A DNA stretch of 64,000 nucleotides from Pseudomonas nitroreducens (GTDB lineage Bacteria > Pseudomonadota > Gammaproteobacteria > Pseudomonadales > Pseudomonadaceae). The notes under the pieces were generated by a model that saw nothing but the letters and a program-made list of their open reading frames with translations, had not been told where the DNA came from and searched no databases. Both the position numbers and the translations under genes were made by a program. The DNA lies in the NCBI RefSeq assembly GCF_024170165.1, contig NZ_JALJXP010000007.1, positions 124,001-188,000 on the forward strand, written 5' to 3'. The stretch's first letter is position 1. Each line of letters opens with the position of its first letter. Shown piece after piece: positions 47,369-56,356 of this stretch.

Positions 47369-48985
47369 ATGCCCGTCATCCAATCCGAAGTCGATCCCCA
47401 GGGCGAAGCTTTCGCCCGTAACCGCGAGGCCATGCTGGCTGCCGTGGCGAGCTTCCGCGAAGTCGAGCAGAAGGTGCTGGACAAGGCCGCCGAGGCCAGG
47501 CCGAAGTTCGACAAGCGCGGCCAGTTGCTGCCGCGCGAACGCCTGAACCTGCTGCTCGACCCCGGCGCGCCGTTCCTCGAGATCTCCTCGCTGGCCGGCT
47601 ACAAGCTGCATGACGACAAGGACGGCACCCAGGCCGGCGGCGGCATCATCTCCGGCATCGGCTACATCGCCGGCGTGCGCTGCCTGGTGACCGCCAGCAA
47701 CAGTGCGATCAAGGGCGGCACCATCTCCCCCACCGGGCTGAAGAAGACCCTGCGCCTGCAGCAGATCGCCTTCGAGAACAAGCTGCCGGTGGTGGCGCTG
47801 ACCGAGAGCGGCGGCGCCAACCTGAACTACGCCGCGGACATCTTCGTCGAGGGCGCCCGCGGCTTCGCCAACCAGGCGCGCATGTCGGCGGCGGGCATTC
47901 CGCAGGTCACCGTGGTGCATGGTTCGTCCACCGCCGGCGGCGCCTACCAGCCGGGGCTGTCGGACTACGTGGTGGTGGTGCGCGGCAAGGCCAAGATGTT
48001 TCTCGCCGGCCCGCCGCTGCTGAAAGCCGCCACCGGCGAAATCGCCACCGATGAAGACCTCGGCGGCGCCGAGCTGCACGCCCAGGTCGCCGGCACCGCC
48101 GAGTACCTGGCGGAGAACGACGCCGACGGCGTGCGCCTGGCCCGCGAGATCCTCGCCGCGCTGCCGTGGAATGCACAGATGCCGGCGCGCCCGAAAAAGC
48201 AATGGGATGCCCCGCTGCACCCGGCCGAGGAGCTGCTCGGTGTAGTCCCGGCGGACGCCAAGAAACCCTACGACGTGCGCGAGATCGTCGCGCGCATCGC
48301 CGATGGCTCGCGCTTCCTCGACTTCAAGAACGAGTTCGACAGCCAGACCGTCTGCGGCCACCTGCACATCGAAGGCCACGCCTGCGGCCTGATCGGCAAC
48401 AACGGCCCGATCACCCCGCAGGGCGCAGCCAAGGCGGCGCAGTTCATCCAGCTGTGCGAGCAGAGCAACACGCCGATCCTGTTCCTGCACAACACCACCG
48501 GCTTCATGGTCGGCACCGAATCCGAGCGCCTGGGCGTGATCAAGCACGGCTCGAAGATGATCCAGGCGGTGGCCAATACCACCGTGCCCAAGCTCACCCT
48601 CGTCGTCGGCGGCTCCTACGGCGCCGGCAACTACGCCATGTGCGGCCGCGGGCTGGACCCGCGCTTCATCTTCGCCTGGCCCAACAGCCGTACCGCCGTG
48701 ATGGGCGGCGCCCAGGCCGGCAAGGTGCTGCGCATCGTCACCGAGGAGAAGCACGCCAAGGAGGGCAAGGAGCCCGACCCGAAGATGCTCGACATGCTCG
48801 AACAGATGACCGCGCAGAAGCTCGACGCCCAGTCCACCGCGCTCTACGGCACGGCGAGCCTGTGGGACGACGGGCTGATCGACCCGCGCGACACCCGCGC
48901 GCTGCTCGGCTACCTGCTGGACATCTGCGCGGAGGCGGCCGTGCGGCCGCTCAAGGGTAATAGTTTTGGGGTAGCGAGGTTCTGA
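47369..48985 (+). CDS. atuC: Geranyl-CoA carboxylase, carboxyltransferase (beta) subunit AtuC
   Basis: AtuC transfers carboxyl from biotin on AtuF to the gamma-methyl group of cis-geranyl-CoA, making isohexenyl-glutaconyl-CoA, and thereby permits beta-oxidation past the branched methyl. The 538-residue protein has the N- and C-terminal crotonase-like carboxyltransferase lobes, with GGTISPTGLKK, ESGGANLNYAADIFVEGARGFANQARMSAAGIPQVTVVHGSSTAGGAYQPGLSDYVV (acyl-CoA site) and the biotin-site FLHNTTGFMVGTESERLGVIKHGSKMI. The paralogue LiuB acts on methylcrotonyl-CoA; assignment here rests on operon position. Confidence 0.95.
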   Translation: MPVIQSEVDPQGEAFARNREAMLAAVASFREVEQKVLDKAAEARPKFDKRGQLLPRERLNLLLDPGAPFLEISSLAGYKLHDDKDGTQAGGGIISGIGYIAGVRCLVTASNSAIKGGTISPTGLKKTLRLQQIAFENKLPVVALTESGGANLNYAADIFVEGARGFANQARMSAAGIPQVTVVHGSSTAGGAYQPGLSDYVVVVRGKAKMFLAGPPLLKAATGEIATDEDLGGAELHAQVAGTAEYLAENDADGVRLAREILAALPWNAQMPARPKKQWDAPLHPAEELLGVVPADAKKPYDVREIVARIADGSRFLDFKNEFDSQTVCGHLHIEGHACGLIGNNGPITPQGAAKAAQFIQLCEQSNTPILFLHNTTGFMVGTESERLGVIKHGSKMIQAVANTTVPKLTLVVGGSYGAGNYAMCGRGLDPRFIFAWPNSRTAVMGGAQAGKVLRIVTEEKHAKEGKEPDPKMLDMLEQMTAQKLDAQSTALYGTASLWDDGLIDPRDTRALLGYLLDICAEAAVRPLKGNSFGVARF

Positions 48986-49010
48986 TTGGAGGCCGGGAGT
49001 GCGGGCCGAG

Positions 49011-49130
49011 CCCCTCTCCCCCCGCCCTCTCCCTGAAGGGAGAGGGAGCCAAAGCGACCCGGCGTAAAGCGAACTTCCAGCGCGCTCCGAACAGCCCCCT
49101 CTCCCTTCAGGGAGAGGGTTGGGGAGAGGG
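49011..49130. repeat. Dispersed CCCTCTCCC hairpin repeats between atuC and atuD
   Basis: Two hairpins with 10-bp arms CCCTCTCCCT and AGGGAGAGGG lie at 49025-49046 and 49097-49118; the second is followed by GGGGAGAGGG. A third copy lies at 50 bp before atuF (51150-51171). This family is widespread in Pseudomonas intergenic DNA. Confidence 0.85.
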
Positions 49131-49166
49131 CAAGGGAACAACTCAGGCTCAAGGAGAACAACAACA

Positions 49167-50327
49167 ATGATCTTCACCCAGGAACACGAAGAACTCCGCC
49201 GCACCGTGCGCAACTTCGTCGAGCGCGAGATCAACCCCTACGTCGACGAATGGGAAAAGGCCGGGCGCTTCCCCATCCATGAGGTCTTCAAGAAGGCCGG
49301 CGAGCTGGGCCTGCTGGGCATCTCCAAGCCGGAGAAATTCGGCGGCATGGGCCTGGACTACAGCTACTCGGTGGTAGCCGCCGAAGAGTTCGGCACCATC
49401 CATTGCGGCGGCGTACCGATGGCCCTCGGCGTGCAGACCGACATGTGCACCCCGGCCCTGGCACGCTTCGGCTCCGACGAGCTGCGCGAGGAATTCCTGC
49501 GCCCGGCGATCGCCGGCGAGATGGTCGGCTGCATCGGCGTCTCGGAAGTCGGCGCCGGCTCCGACGTGGCGGGCCTGAAGACCACCGCGCGCAAGGATGG
49601 CGACGATTACGTCATCAACGGCAGCAAGATGTGGATCACCAACTCGCCGTCCGCCGACTTCATCTGCCTGCTGGCCAACACCTCCGACGACAAGCCCCAC
49701 GTCAACAAGTCGCTGATCATGGTGCCGATGAAGTCCAAGGGCATCAGCGTCAGCCCGCACCTGGACAAGCTCGGCATGCGCAGCTCGGAGACCGCCCAGG
49801 TGTTCTTCGACGACGTGCGCGTCCCGCAGCGCAACCGCATCGGCGCCGAGGGCGCAGGCTTCATGATGCAGATGCTGCAGTTCCAGGAAGAACGCCTGTT
49901 CGGCGCCGCCAGCGGGATCAAGGGCCTGGAGTACTGCGTCAACGCCACCATCGAGTACTGCAAGGAGCGCAAGACCTTCGGCCAGTCGCTGATCGACAAC
50001 CAGGTCATCCACTTCCGCATGGCCGAGCTGATGACCGAGATCGAGTGCCTGCGCGCCCTCACCTACCAGGCCACCGAGCAGTACATCCGTGGCAAGGACG
50101 TGACCCGTCTGGCCTCCATGGCCAAGCTCAAGGTCGGCCGCCTGGCCCGCGAAGTCACCGACGCCTGCCTGCAGTACTGGGGCGGCCAGGGCTTCATGTG
50201 GGAGAACCCGGTGTCCCGTGCCTACCGCGACACCCGCCTGGTGTCCATCGGCGGCGGCGCAGACGAAATCATGCTGGGGATCATCTGCAAGATGATGGGC
50301 ACCCTGCCGGGCAAGAAGAAGGGCTGA
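49167..50327 (+). CDS. atuD: Citronellyl-CoA dehydrogenase AtuD
   Basis: AtuD is an FAD-dependent acyl-CoA dehydrogenase that desaturates citronellyl-CoA to cis-geranyl-CoA. The 386-residue protein has IGVSEVGAGSDVAGLKTTARKDGDDYVINGSKMWITNSPSADFICLLANT (FAD and substrate region) and ends CLQYWGGQGFMWENPVSRAYRDTRLVSIGGGADEIMLGII with the ETF-contact C-terminal helix. The usual catalytic glutamate region appears as GADEIML. The start follows AAGGAGAACAACAACA. LiuA is the parallel enzyme of leucine catabolism. Confidence 0.95.
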   Translation: MIFTQEHEELRRTVRNFVEREINPYVDEWEKAGRFPIHEVFKKAGELGLLGISKPEKFGGMGLDYSYSVVAAEEFGTIHCGGVPMALGVQTDMCTPALARFGSDELREEFLRPAIAGEMVGCIGVSEVGAGSDVAGLKTTARKDGDDYVINGSKMWITNSPSADFICLLANTSDDKPHVNKSLIMVPMKSKGISVSPHLDKLGMRSSETAQVFFDDVRVPQRNRIGAEGAGFMMQMLQFQEERLFGAASGIKGLEYCVNATIEYCKERKTFGQSLIDNQVIHFRMAELMTEIECLRALTYQATEQYIRGKDVTRLASMAKLKVGRLAREVTDACLQYWGGQGFMWENPVSRAYRDTRLVSIGGGADEIMLGIICKMMGTLPGKKKG

Positions 50328-50331
50328 CGCC

Positions 50332-51126
50332 ATGACCCTGCCGAACTGCGAAACCCTGCTGCTGGAAACTGAAGGCGGCGTGCTGCACGTCACCCTGAAC
50401 CGCCCGGACAGCCGCAACGCCATGAGCCTGGCGATGGTCAGCGAACTGCGCGCCGTGCTCGCCGCCGTGCGCGACGACCGCGGCGTGCGCGCCATCATCC
50501 TGCGCGGCGCCGGTGGGCACTTCTGCGCCGGCGGCGACATCAAGGACATGGCCGGCGCCCGCGCTGCTGGCCCTGACGCCTACGCCGCGCTGAACCGTGC
50601 CTTCGGCGGCCTGCTGGAGGAAGCCCAGGCGCAGCCTCAAGTGCTGGTTGCCGTGCTGGAAGGCGCGGTGCTCGGCGGCGGCTTCGGCCTCGCCTGCGTC
50701 TCGGACATCGCCCTGGCGGCGGTGGACGCGCAGTTCGGCCTGCCGGAAACCAGCCTCGGCATCCTGCCGGCGCAGATCGCCCCCTTCGTGGTGAAGCGCA
50801 TCGGCCTGACCCAGGCGCGCCGCCTGGCGCTCACCGCCGCCCGCTTCGACGGCCGCGAGGCGCTGCGCCTGGGCCTGGTACATGCCTGCGCGGACAGCGC
50901 CGACAACCTCGGCGAGCAGTTGGCGGAGACGCTCGACCAGGTGCGCCGCTGTGCCCCGGGCGCCAACGCCGCCACCAAGGCACTGCTGCTCGCCACCGAG
51001 ACCCAGGCCCTCGGCCCGCTGCTCGACGACGCCGCCCGCCAGTTCGCCGCCGCGGTGACCGGCGCGGAAGGTGCCGAAGGCACCCTGGCCTTCGTGCAGA
51101 AACGCAAACCGAACTGGGCGCAGTGA
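50332..51126 (+). CDS. atuE: Isohexenylglutaconyl-CoA hydratase AtuE
   Basis: AtuE adds water to isohexenylglutaconyl-CoA, giving 3-hydroxy-3-isohexenylglutaryl-CoA, which then feeds into the lyase step shared with leucine catabolism. The 264-residue crotonase has the oxyanion-hole segments GGHFCAGGDIKDMAG (about 60-74) and EGAVLGGGFGLACVSDIALAAVDAQFGLPETSLGILPAQI, with the catalytic glutamate in LPETSLG. It follows atuD by 4 bp and precedes a repeat hairpin. Confidence 0.94.
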   Translation: MTLPNCETLLLETEGGVLHVTLNRPDSRNAMSLAMVSELRAVLAAVRDDRGVRAIILRGAGGHFCAGGDIKDMAGARAAGPDAYAALNRAFGGLLEEAQAQPQVLVAVLEGAVLGGGFGLACVSDIALAAVDAQFGLPETSLGILPAQIAPFVVKRIGLTQARRLALTAARFDGREALRLGLVHACADSADNLGEQLAETLDQVRRCAPGANAATKALLLATETQALGPLLDDAARQFAAAVTGAEGAEGTLAFVQKRKPNWAQ

Positions 51127-51149
51127 CCCAACGCGCGCACCGAACAACC

Positions 51150-51171
51150 CCCTCTCCCTTCAGGGAGAGGG
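51150..51171. repeat. CCCTCTCCC hairpin repeat between atuE and atuF
   Basis: The same 10-bp arms as the repeats before atuD, with loop TC, followed by CTGGGGAGAGGG. It ends 23 bases before the atuF ATG. Confidence 0.85.
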
Positions 51172-51194
51172 CTGGGGAGAGGGAAACAGCCACC

Positions 51195-53186
51195 ATGCCC
51201 AGTTTCGACAAGATCCTGATTGCCAACCGTGGCGAGATCGCCTGCCGGGTGATCCGCACTGCCCACGACCTGGGCTACCGCACCGTCGCCGTGTACAGCG
51301 AGGCCGACGCCAATGCCCGCCACGTGCAGCTGGCCGACGAAGCCGTGTGCATCGGCCCGGCGCCGGTGGGCCAGTCCTACCTGAAGCCGGAAGCTATTCT
51401 CGACGCGGCAAAACGCACCGGCGCCGGCGCCATCCACCCCGGCTACGGCTTCCTCTCGGAGAACGCCGACTTCGCCCGCGCCTGCGAGGCCGCCGGCATC
51501 GTCTTTATCGGCCCCGGCGTGGAAGCCATCCACCTGATGGGCAGCAAGCGCCTGTCGAAGATCGCCATGCTCGAAGCCGGCGTGCCCTGCATTCCCGGTT
51601 ACGAAGGCGCGGAGCAGGACGACGCCACGCTCACCCGTGAAGCGCAGCGCATCGGCTACCCGCTGATGATCAAGGCCAGCGCCGGCGGCGGCGGGCGCGG
51701 CATGCGCCTGGTGACCCGCGGCGAAGACCTCGCCGAACAGCTGCGCACCGCGCGCTCGGAAGCGCAGAACGCCTTCGGCAGCGGCGAGCTGATCCTGGAG
51801 AAGGCCGTGGTGCAGCCGCGCCACGTGGAAATCCAGGTATTCGGCGACCGCCACGGCAATATCGTCTATCTCGGCGAGCGCGACTGCTCGGTACAGCGCC
51901 GCCACCAGAAGGTCATCGAGGAAGCGCCCTGCCCGGTGCTCGGCGAAGAGCTGCGCGCCGCCATGGGCGCGGCGGCGGTGAAGGCCGCCGCTTCCGTGAA
52001 CTACCTGGGCGCCGGCACCGTGGAGTTCCTGCTGGACGCCAGCGGCGCCTTCTACTTCCTGGAAATGAACACCCGCCTGCAGGTCGAGCACCCGGTGACC
52101 GAACTGGTCACCGGCCAGGACCTGGTGGCCTGGCAGATCCGCGTCGCCGAAGGCCATCCGCTGCCGCTGATCCAGGAGCAGATCCAGCTCAAGGGCCACG
52201 CCATCGAAGTGCGCCTTTACGCCGAGGACGCAGGTGGCGGCTTCCTCCCGCAGACCGGCCAGGTACTGCGCTGGACGCCGCCGCAACTGGACGGCATCCG
52301 CATCGACCACGGCCTGCGCGAAGGCCAGCCGGTGACGCCGTTCTACGACCCGATGCTGGCCAAGGTCATCGCCTATGGCGCCACCCGCGACGAGGCCCGG
52401 CGCAAGCTGGTACGCGCCGTCGAGGACTGCGTGCTGCTGGGCGTGACCGGCAACCAGCGCTTCCTCGCCAACCTGCTCAGGCACCCGGAATTCGCCGCCG
52501 GCAAGGCCACCACCGCGTTCATCGGCGAGCAGTTCGCCGGCGACCCGAGCCTCGCCCCGCGCCAGCCACAGGCACTGGAACTGGCCTGCGCCGCCGCCCT
52601 GCTCTACCAGGCCTCGGCCAGCGACCGCGCGCACCAGCCCGGCCTGTCCGGCTGGCGCAGCGCGGGCAGCGCGCCGTGGCGCTTCGCGCTCAAGCATGGC
52701 GAGGAGAAGTTCGTCATCGAACTGCAGGTCCGCGAGCACGGCCCCCAGCCGACGCTGCTGGCGCGCATCGGTGACAGCGAGATCAATCTGCGCCTGCTCG
52801 GCGAAGAGAACGGCGACGCCATCCTCGAAGCCGACGGCATCCGCCGCCGCCTGCCCTTCCACCGCGATGGCGCACGCCTGTGGCTGTATGGCACGGACGG
52901 TAACCTGGAACTGCTGGACGTCACCCACGAACCGATCGGAGCCGCTGCGGGCGCGGGTTCCGGCACGGTGAAGGCGCCGATGGATGGCGCCATCGTCGAC
53001 GTGCTGGTGGCCGAGGGCACGCGCGTCAGCAAGGGCCAGCTGCTACTGGTGCTGGAGGCGATGAAGATGGAACACCCGCTCAAGGCCGGCGTCGACGGCG
53101 TGATCCGCCGCGTGCAGGTGAGCAAGGGCGAACAGGTGAAATCCCGTCAGTTGCTGGTGGAGGTCGAGGCACTGGAGTCTGCCTGA
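51195..53186 (+). CDS. atuF: Geranyl-CoA carboxylase, biotin (alpha) subunit AtuF
   Basis: AtuF (663 residues) carboxylates biotin with ATP and bicarbonate and passes the group to AtuC. Domains in order: biotin carboxylase N-terminal part (FDKILIANRGEIACRVIRTAHDLGYR), ATP-grasp (YPLMIKASAGGGGRGMRLV with the glycine-rich loop, EKAVVQPRHVEIQVFGD), C-terminal biotin carboxylase part (VEFLLDASGAFYFLEMNTRLQVEHPVTEL), a short BT-like domain and the biotinyl domain with Lys624 in LEAMKMEHP. The start MPSFDKILIANRG is preferred over an upstream ATG lying within the repeat. Confidence 0.96.
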   Translation: MPSFDKILIANRGEIACRVIRTAHDLGYRTVAVYSEADANARHVQLADEAVCIGPAPVGQSYLKPEAILDAAKRTGAGAIHPGYGFLSENADFARACEAAGIVFIGPGVEAIHLMGSKRLSKIAMLEAGVPCIPGYEGAEQDDATLTREAQRIGYPLMIKASAGGGGRGMRLVTRGEDLAEQLRTARSEAQNAFGSGELILEKAVVQPRHVEIQVFGDRHGNIVYLGERDCSVQRRHQKVIEEAPCPVLGEELRAAMGAAAVKAAASVNYLGAGTVEFLLDASGAFYFLEMNTRLQVEHPVTELVTGQDLVAWQIRVAEGHPLPLIQEQIQLKGHAIEVRLYAEDAGGGFLPQTGQVLRWTPPQLDGIRIDHGLREGQPVTPFYDPMLAKVIAYGATRDEARRKLVRAVEDCVLLGVTGNQRFLANLLRHPEFAAGKATTAFIGEQFAGDPSLAPRQPQALELACAAALLYQASASDRAHQPGLSGWRSAGSAPWRFALKHGEEKFVIELQVREHGPQPTLLARIGDSEINLRLLGEENGDAILEADGIRRRLPFHRDGARLWLYGTDGNLELLDVTHEPIGAAAGAGSGTVKAPMDGAIVDVLVAEGTRVSKGQLLLVLEAMKMEHPLKAGVDGVIRRVQVSKGEQVKSRQLLVEVEALESA

Positions 53187-53210
53187 ACCGCTTTCGCTCG
53201 TCGCTCTTCG

Positions 53211-53280
53211 CAGGAGCGAGCTTGCTCGCGAACCCAGGCCCCGCAGCGGGGATTGTTCGCGAGCAAGCTCGCTCCTACAG
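53211..53280. repeat. REP-type palindrome between atuF and atuG
   Basis: Arms beginning AGGAGCGAGCTTGCTCGCG (from 53212) and ending in CTCGCTCCTACAG (to 53280) form the same inverted pair as the element at 43647-43715. It sits inside the atu operon and probably affects RNA stability there. Confidence 0.9.
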
Positions 53281-53333
53281 ACACCGTCAGTCCCTCAGCT
53301 GAAGACTCATAACAAGAACACGGAGCCCCAACC

Positions 53334-54155
53334 ATGTCCCTGAAAGGCAAGACCCTCTTCATCACCGGCGCCAGCCGTGGCATCGGCCGCGAGATCGCCC
53401 TGCGCGCCGCGCGCGACGGCGCCAACATCGTCATCGCCGCCAAGAGCGCCGAGCCCCACCCGAAACTCGAAGGCACCATCTTCAGCGTCGCAGAGGAAGT
53501 CGAAGCCGCCGGCGGCAAGGCGCTGGCCCTGCAACTCGACGTACGCGACGAGAATGCGGTGCGCGAGGCGATGGCCAAGGCTGCCGACCATTTCGGCGGG
53601 ATCGACGCGGTGGTCAACAACGCCGGCGCCATCAAGCTGGTCGGCGTCGAGCGCCTGGAACCCAAGCGCTTCGACCTGATGTACCAGATCAACACCCGCG
53701 CCGTGATGGTCTGCAGCCAGGCCGCGCTGCCCTACCTGAAAGCCAGCAAGGGCCATATCCTCAGCCTGTCACCGCCGATCAACCTGGCCGGCAAGTGGTT
53801 CGCCCAGCACGGCCCCTACACCGTCACCAAGTACGGCATGAGCATGCTTACCCTGGGGATGCACGAGGAGTTCAAGAAGTATGGCATCAGCGTCAACGCC
53901 CTTTGGCCGAAGACCATGATCGCCACCGCCGCCATCGAGTTCGAACTGGGCAGCCGCGACGCCTTCAAGCGCGCACGCACCCCGGCGATCATGGCAGACG
54001 CCGCTTACGCCATCCTCTCCAGCAGCGAGCGCGCCATCAGCGGACGCCTGCTGATCGACGAGGACATCCTGCGCGAACAGGGCGAGACCGACTTCGAGCA
54101 GTACCGCTTCGACCCGAACGGCGGCAGCCTGGTGCCCGACCTGTTCCTCGACTGA
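53334..54155 (+). CDS. atuG: AtuG, short-chain dehydrogenase/reductase
   Basis: The 273-residue SDR has TGASRGIG (about 11-18), VVNNAGAI, and a catalytic Tyr-Lys as YTVTKYGMSM, so it has a normal catalytic site, in contrast to AtuB. It belongs to the SDR group near hydroxysteroid dehydrogenase-like protein 2 (SDPEPHPKLEGTIFSVAEEVEAAGGK-like region: SAEPHPKLEGTIFSVAEEVEAAGGKALALQLDVRD). It probably oxidises a hydroxy-intermediate or alcohol of citronellol/geraniol degradation. A hairpin terminator-like sequence follows. Confidence 0.93.
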   Translation: MSLKGKTLFITGASRGIGREIALRAARDGANIVIAAKSAEPHPKLEGTIFSVAEEVEAAGGKALALQLDVRDENAVREAMAKAADHFGGIDAVVNNAGAIKLVGVERLEPKRFDLMYQINTRAVMVCSQAALPYLKASKGHILSLSPPINLAGKWFAQHGPYTVTKYGMSMLTLGMHEEFKKYGISVNALWPKTMIATAAIEFELGSRDAFKRARTPAIMADAAYAILSSSERAISGRLLIDEDILREQGETDFEQYRFDPNGGSLVPDLFLD

Positions 54156-54169
54156 CCGCTCGCCCCCTC

Positions 54170-54194
54170 ACGGACTCCCGTCACGGGAGTCCGT
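54170..54194 (+). terminator. Hairpin after atuG
   Basis: ACGGACTCCCG (54170-54180) and CGGGAGTCCGT (54184-54194) form an 11-bp perfect stem with loop TCA, followed by TTACC. The U-tract is poor, so termination may be partial. Confidence 0.5.
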
Positions 54195-54387
54195 TTACCA
54201 TTCGACACAATCCCCGCCTGGCCGACCGGCCATCCCCTCCTAGACTGCGATGAACGCTCCGCCGACCGGTTTGCCGATCTGCCCGGCGGCACGCGCGCCC
54301 GGGCCATAGTCTCGCGCCAGGGAGCGGCCTAGAGTCGCGCAAAAGCGTCTGCACGCCAGACAACAATGACAATAAGGGCACGCGTCA

Positions 54388-56205
54388 ATGAGCCACGCCG
54401 ACATCATCACCCCGACCCGCTTCCTCGCCCACCTGCCGGCCACACTCGGCCGCGTGCCACGCATGCTGCGCGGGCTCTACTACACCGGCATCCGCAACCG
54501 CGAGAAGAACCTCTCCCTGGGCTGGGCGCTGGAGCGCGCCGCGCGCCTCTACCCGGACAGCCCCGCGCTGATCGATGAGCGCCGGCGCCTGTCCTACGCC
54601 CTCTTCAACGGCTGGGCCAATCGCCTGGCGCGGGCCTTCCAGGCCGAAGGCGTGGGCCACGCCAGCGTGGTCGCGGTGATGCTGGAAAACCGTGCCGAAC
54701 TGATGGTGGTGCTCGCCGCCCTGGCCAAGCTCGGCGCCATCGGCGCGCTGGTCAATACCACCCAGCGCGGTCAGGTGCTCAGCCATAGCCTCAATCTGGT
54801 CAAGCCCAGCCACTTCGTGGTCGGCGAGGAGCTGCGCGAGGCTTTCGAGGACGTCCGGCCGGCCCTGGAGAACAGCGGCGGGCACTGCTACTGGATCGCC
54901 GACGGCGAAGACTCGGCACAGGCCCCGACCGGTTGGCAGAGCCTGATGCGCCTGGCGCAGGAGCAGGACTCGAACAACCTCGCCGAGACGGCGCGGGTAC
55001 GCCTGAAGGACGCCTGCTTCTACATCTACACCTCCGGCACCACCGGCTTGCCCAAGGCCTCGATCATGAGCCACGGCAAGTGGATCAAGGCGTACGGCGG
55101 CTTCGGCCACTCCGGGCTCGGCCTGACCAGCAGCGACGTGCTCTACCTGACCCTGCCCTGCTACCACAACAACGCCGTGACCGTGTGCTGGAGCGCCGTA
55201 CTGGCCGGCGGCGCCGCCATCGCCCTGCGCCGCAAATTCTCCGCCAGCGCCTTCTGGAAGGACGTGCAGACCTACCAGGCGACCTGTTTCGGCTACATCG
55301 GTGAGCTCTGCCGCTACCTGCTGAACCAGCCCCAATGCGCGGAGGAACACGGCAACACCCTGACCTGCATGATCGGCAACGGCCTGCGCCCGTCGATCTG
55401 GAACGAGTTCAAGGAGCGCTTCGGCATCGAACGGATCACCGAGTTCTACGCGTCCAGCGAGGGCAACATCGGCTTCACCAACGTATTCAACTTCGACAAC
55501 ACCGTGGGCTTCTCTCCGGCCACCTACGCAATCGTGCGTTACGACCTGGAGAACGACCAGCCGGTGCGCGGCGCCAAGGGCTTCATGGAGAAGGTCGACA
55601 AGGGCGAGGCCGGCCTGCTGATCAGCGAGATCAGCGACAAGTGGCCCTTCGACGGCTACACCGACCCGGCCAAGAGCGAGGCGGTGATCTACCGCAACGT
55701 GTTCAAGGAAGGCGATACCTGGTTCAACACCGGCGACCTGATGCGCGACATCGGCTTCAAGCACGCGCAGTTCGTCGATCGCCTGGGCGATACCTTCCGC
55801 TGGAAGGGCGAGAACGTCTCCACCACCGAGGTGGAAAACGCCCTGGGCGCCTTCCCCGGTGTGGAGGATGCGGTGGTCTACGGCGTGGAGATCCCCGGTA
55901 CCAATGGCCGCTGCGGCATGGCCGCGCTGCGCCTGGCCGACGGCGCCAGCCTGGACGCCGCGCTGCTGGCGGCGCACCTGGACCGTGAGCTGCCGGCCTA
56001 CGCCGTGCCGCTGTTCCTGCGCCTGCTGGCCCAGGTGGAGACCACCGGGACCTTCAAGTACAAGAAGACCGACCTCAAGCGCAACGCCTACGATCCTTCA
56101 GCCGTGACCGAGGCGCTGTTCGTGCGGCTGCCCGGCGAAACAGACTATCGGACGCTGGATGGGGCACTGTTCGAGGCGATTCGCGGCGGCGTGCATCGCT
56201 TCTGA
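54388..56205 (+). CDS. atuH: AtuH, long-chain/very-long-chain acyl-CoA synthetase type
   Basis: AtuH probably activates citronellate or geranylate to the CoA thioester. The 605-residue adenylate-forming enzyme has the P-loop YIYTSGTTGLPKAS (about 212-225), the family core FYASSEGNIGFTN, DTWFNTGDLMRDIGFKHAQFVDRLGDTFRWKGENVSTTEVE, and a C-terminal GTFKYKKTDLKRNAYDP, placing it in the fatty acid transport protein (ACSVL/FATP) subgroup rather than FadD. A 232-bp gap with a hairpin separates it from atuG, so it may have its own promoter. Confidence 0.93.
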   Translation: MSHADIITPTRFLAHLPATLGRVPRMLRGLYYTGIRNREKNLSLGWALERAARLYPDSPALIDERRRLSYALFNGWANRLARAFQAEGVGHASVVAVMLENRAELMVVLAALAKLGAIGALVNTTQRGQVLSHSLNLVKPSHFVVGEELREAFEDVRPALENSGGHCYWIADGEDSAQAPTGWQSLMRLAQEQDSNNLAETARVRLKDACFYIYTSGTTGLPKASIMSHGKWIKAYGGFGHSGLGLTSSDVLYLTLPCYHNNAVTVCWSAVLAGGAAIALRRKFSASAFWKDVQTYQATCFGYIGELCRYLLNQPQCAEEHGNTLTCMIGNGLRPSIWNEFKERFGIERITEFYASSEGNIGFTNVFNFDNTVGFSPATYAIVRYDLENDQPVRGAKGFMEKVDKGEAGLLISEISDKWPFDGYTDPAKSEAVIYRNVFKEGDTWFNTGDLMRDIGFKHAQFVDRLGDTFRWKGENVSTTEVENALGAFPGVEDAVVYGVEIPGTNGRCGMAALRLADGASLDAALLAAHLDRELPAYAVPLFLRLLAQVETTGTFKYKKTDLKRNAYDPSAVTEALFVRLPGETDYRTLDGALFEAIRGGVHRF

Positions 56206-56356
56206 GTCAAGCCATGGTTATACCTGCAGGAGCGCGCCATGCGCGCGACCGCGGGGCGGATAACGCTGGCGCGTAATGCGCCCCGCACGCTGGGCTCCTG
56301 GTTGCGGCGATGTTCGCGAGCGAGAACCGGGCCGTTCGTACGGAGAATCTGGGCGG

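Noticed and set aside
46424..49234. 936-codon open frame on the minus strand opposite atuB and atuC
   Set aside because: It lies antisense to two conserved enzymes, contains long runs of Gly/Ala/His/Val typical of high-GC mirror frames, and matches no family.
50637..52928. 763-codon open frame on the minus strand opposite atuE and atuF
   Set aside because: Mirror frame of a biotin carboxylase gene; low-complexity product and no recognisable domain.
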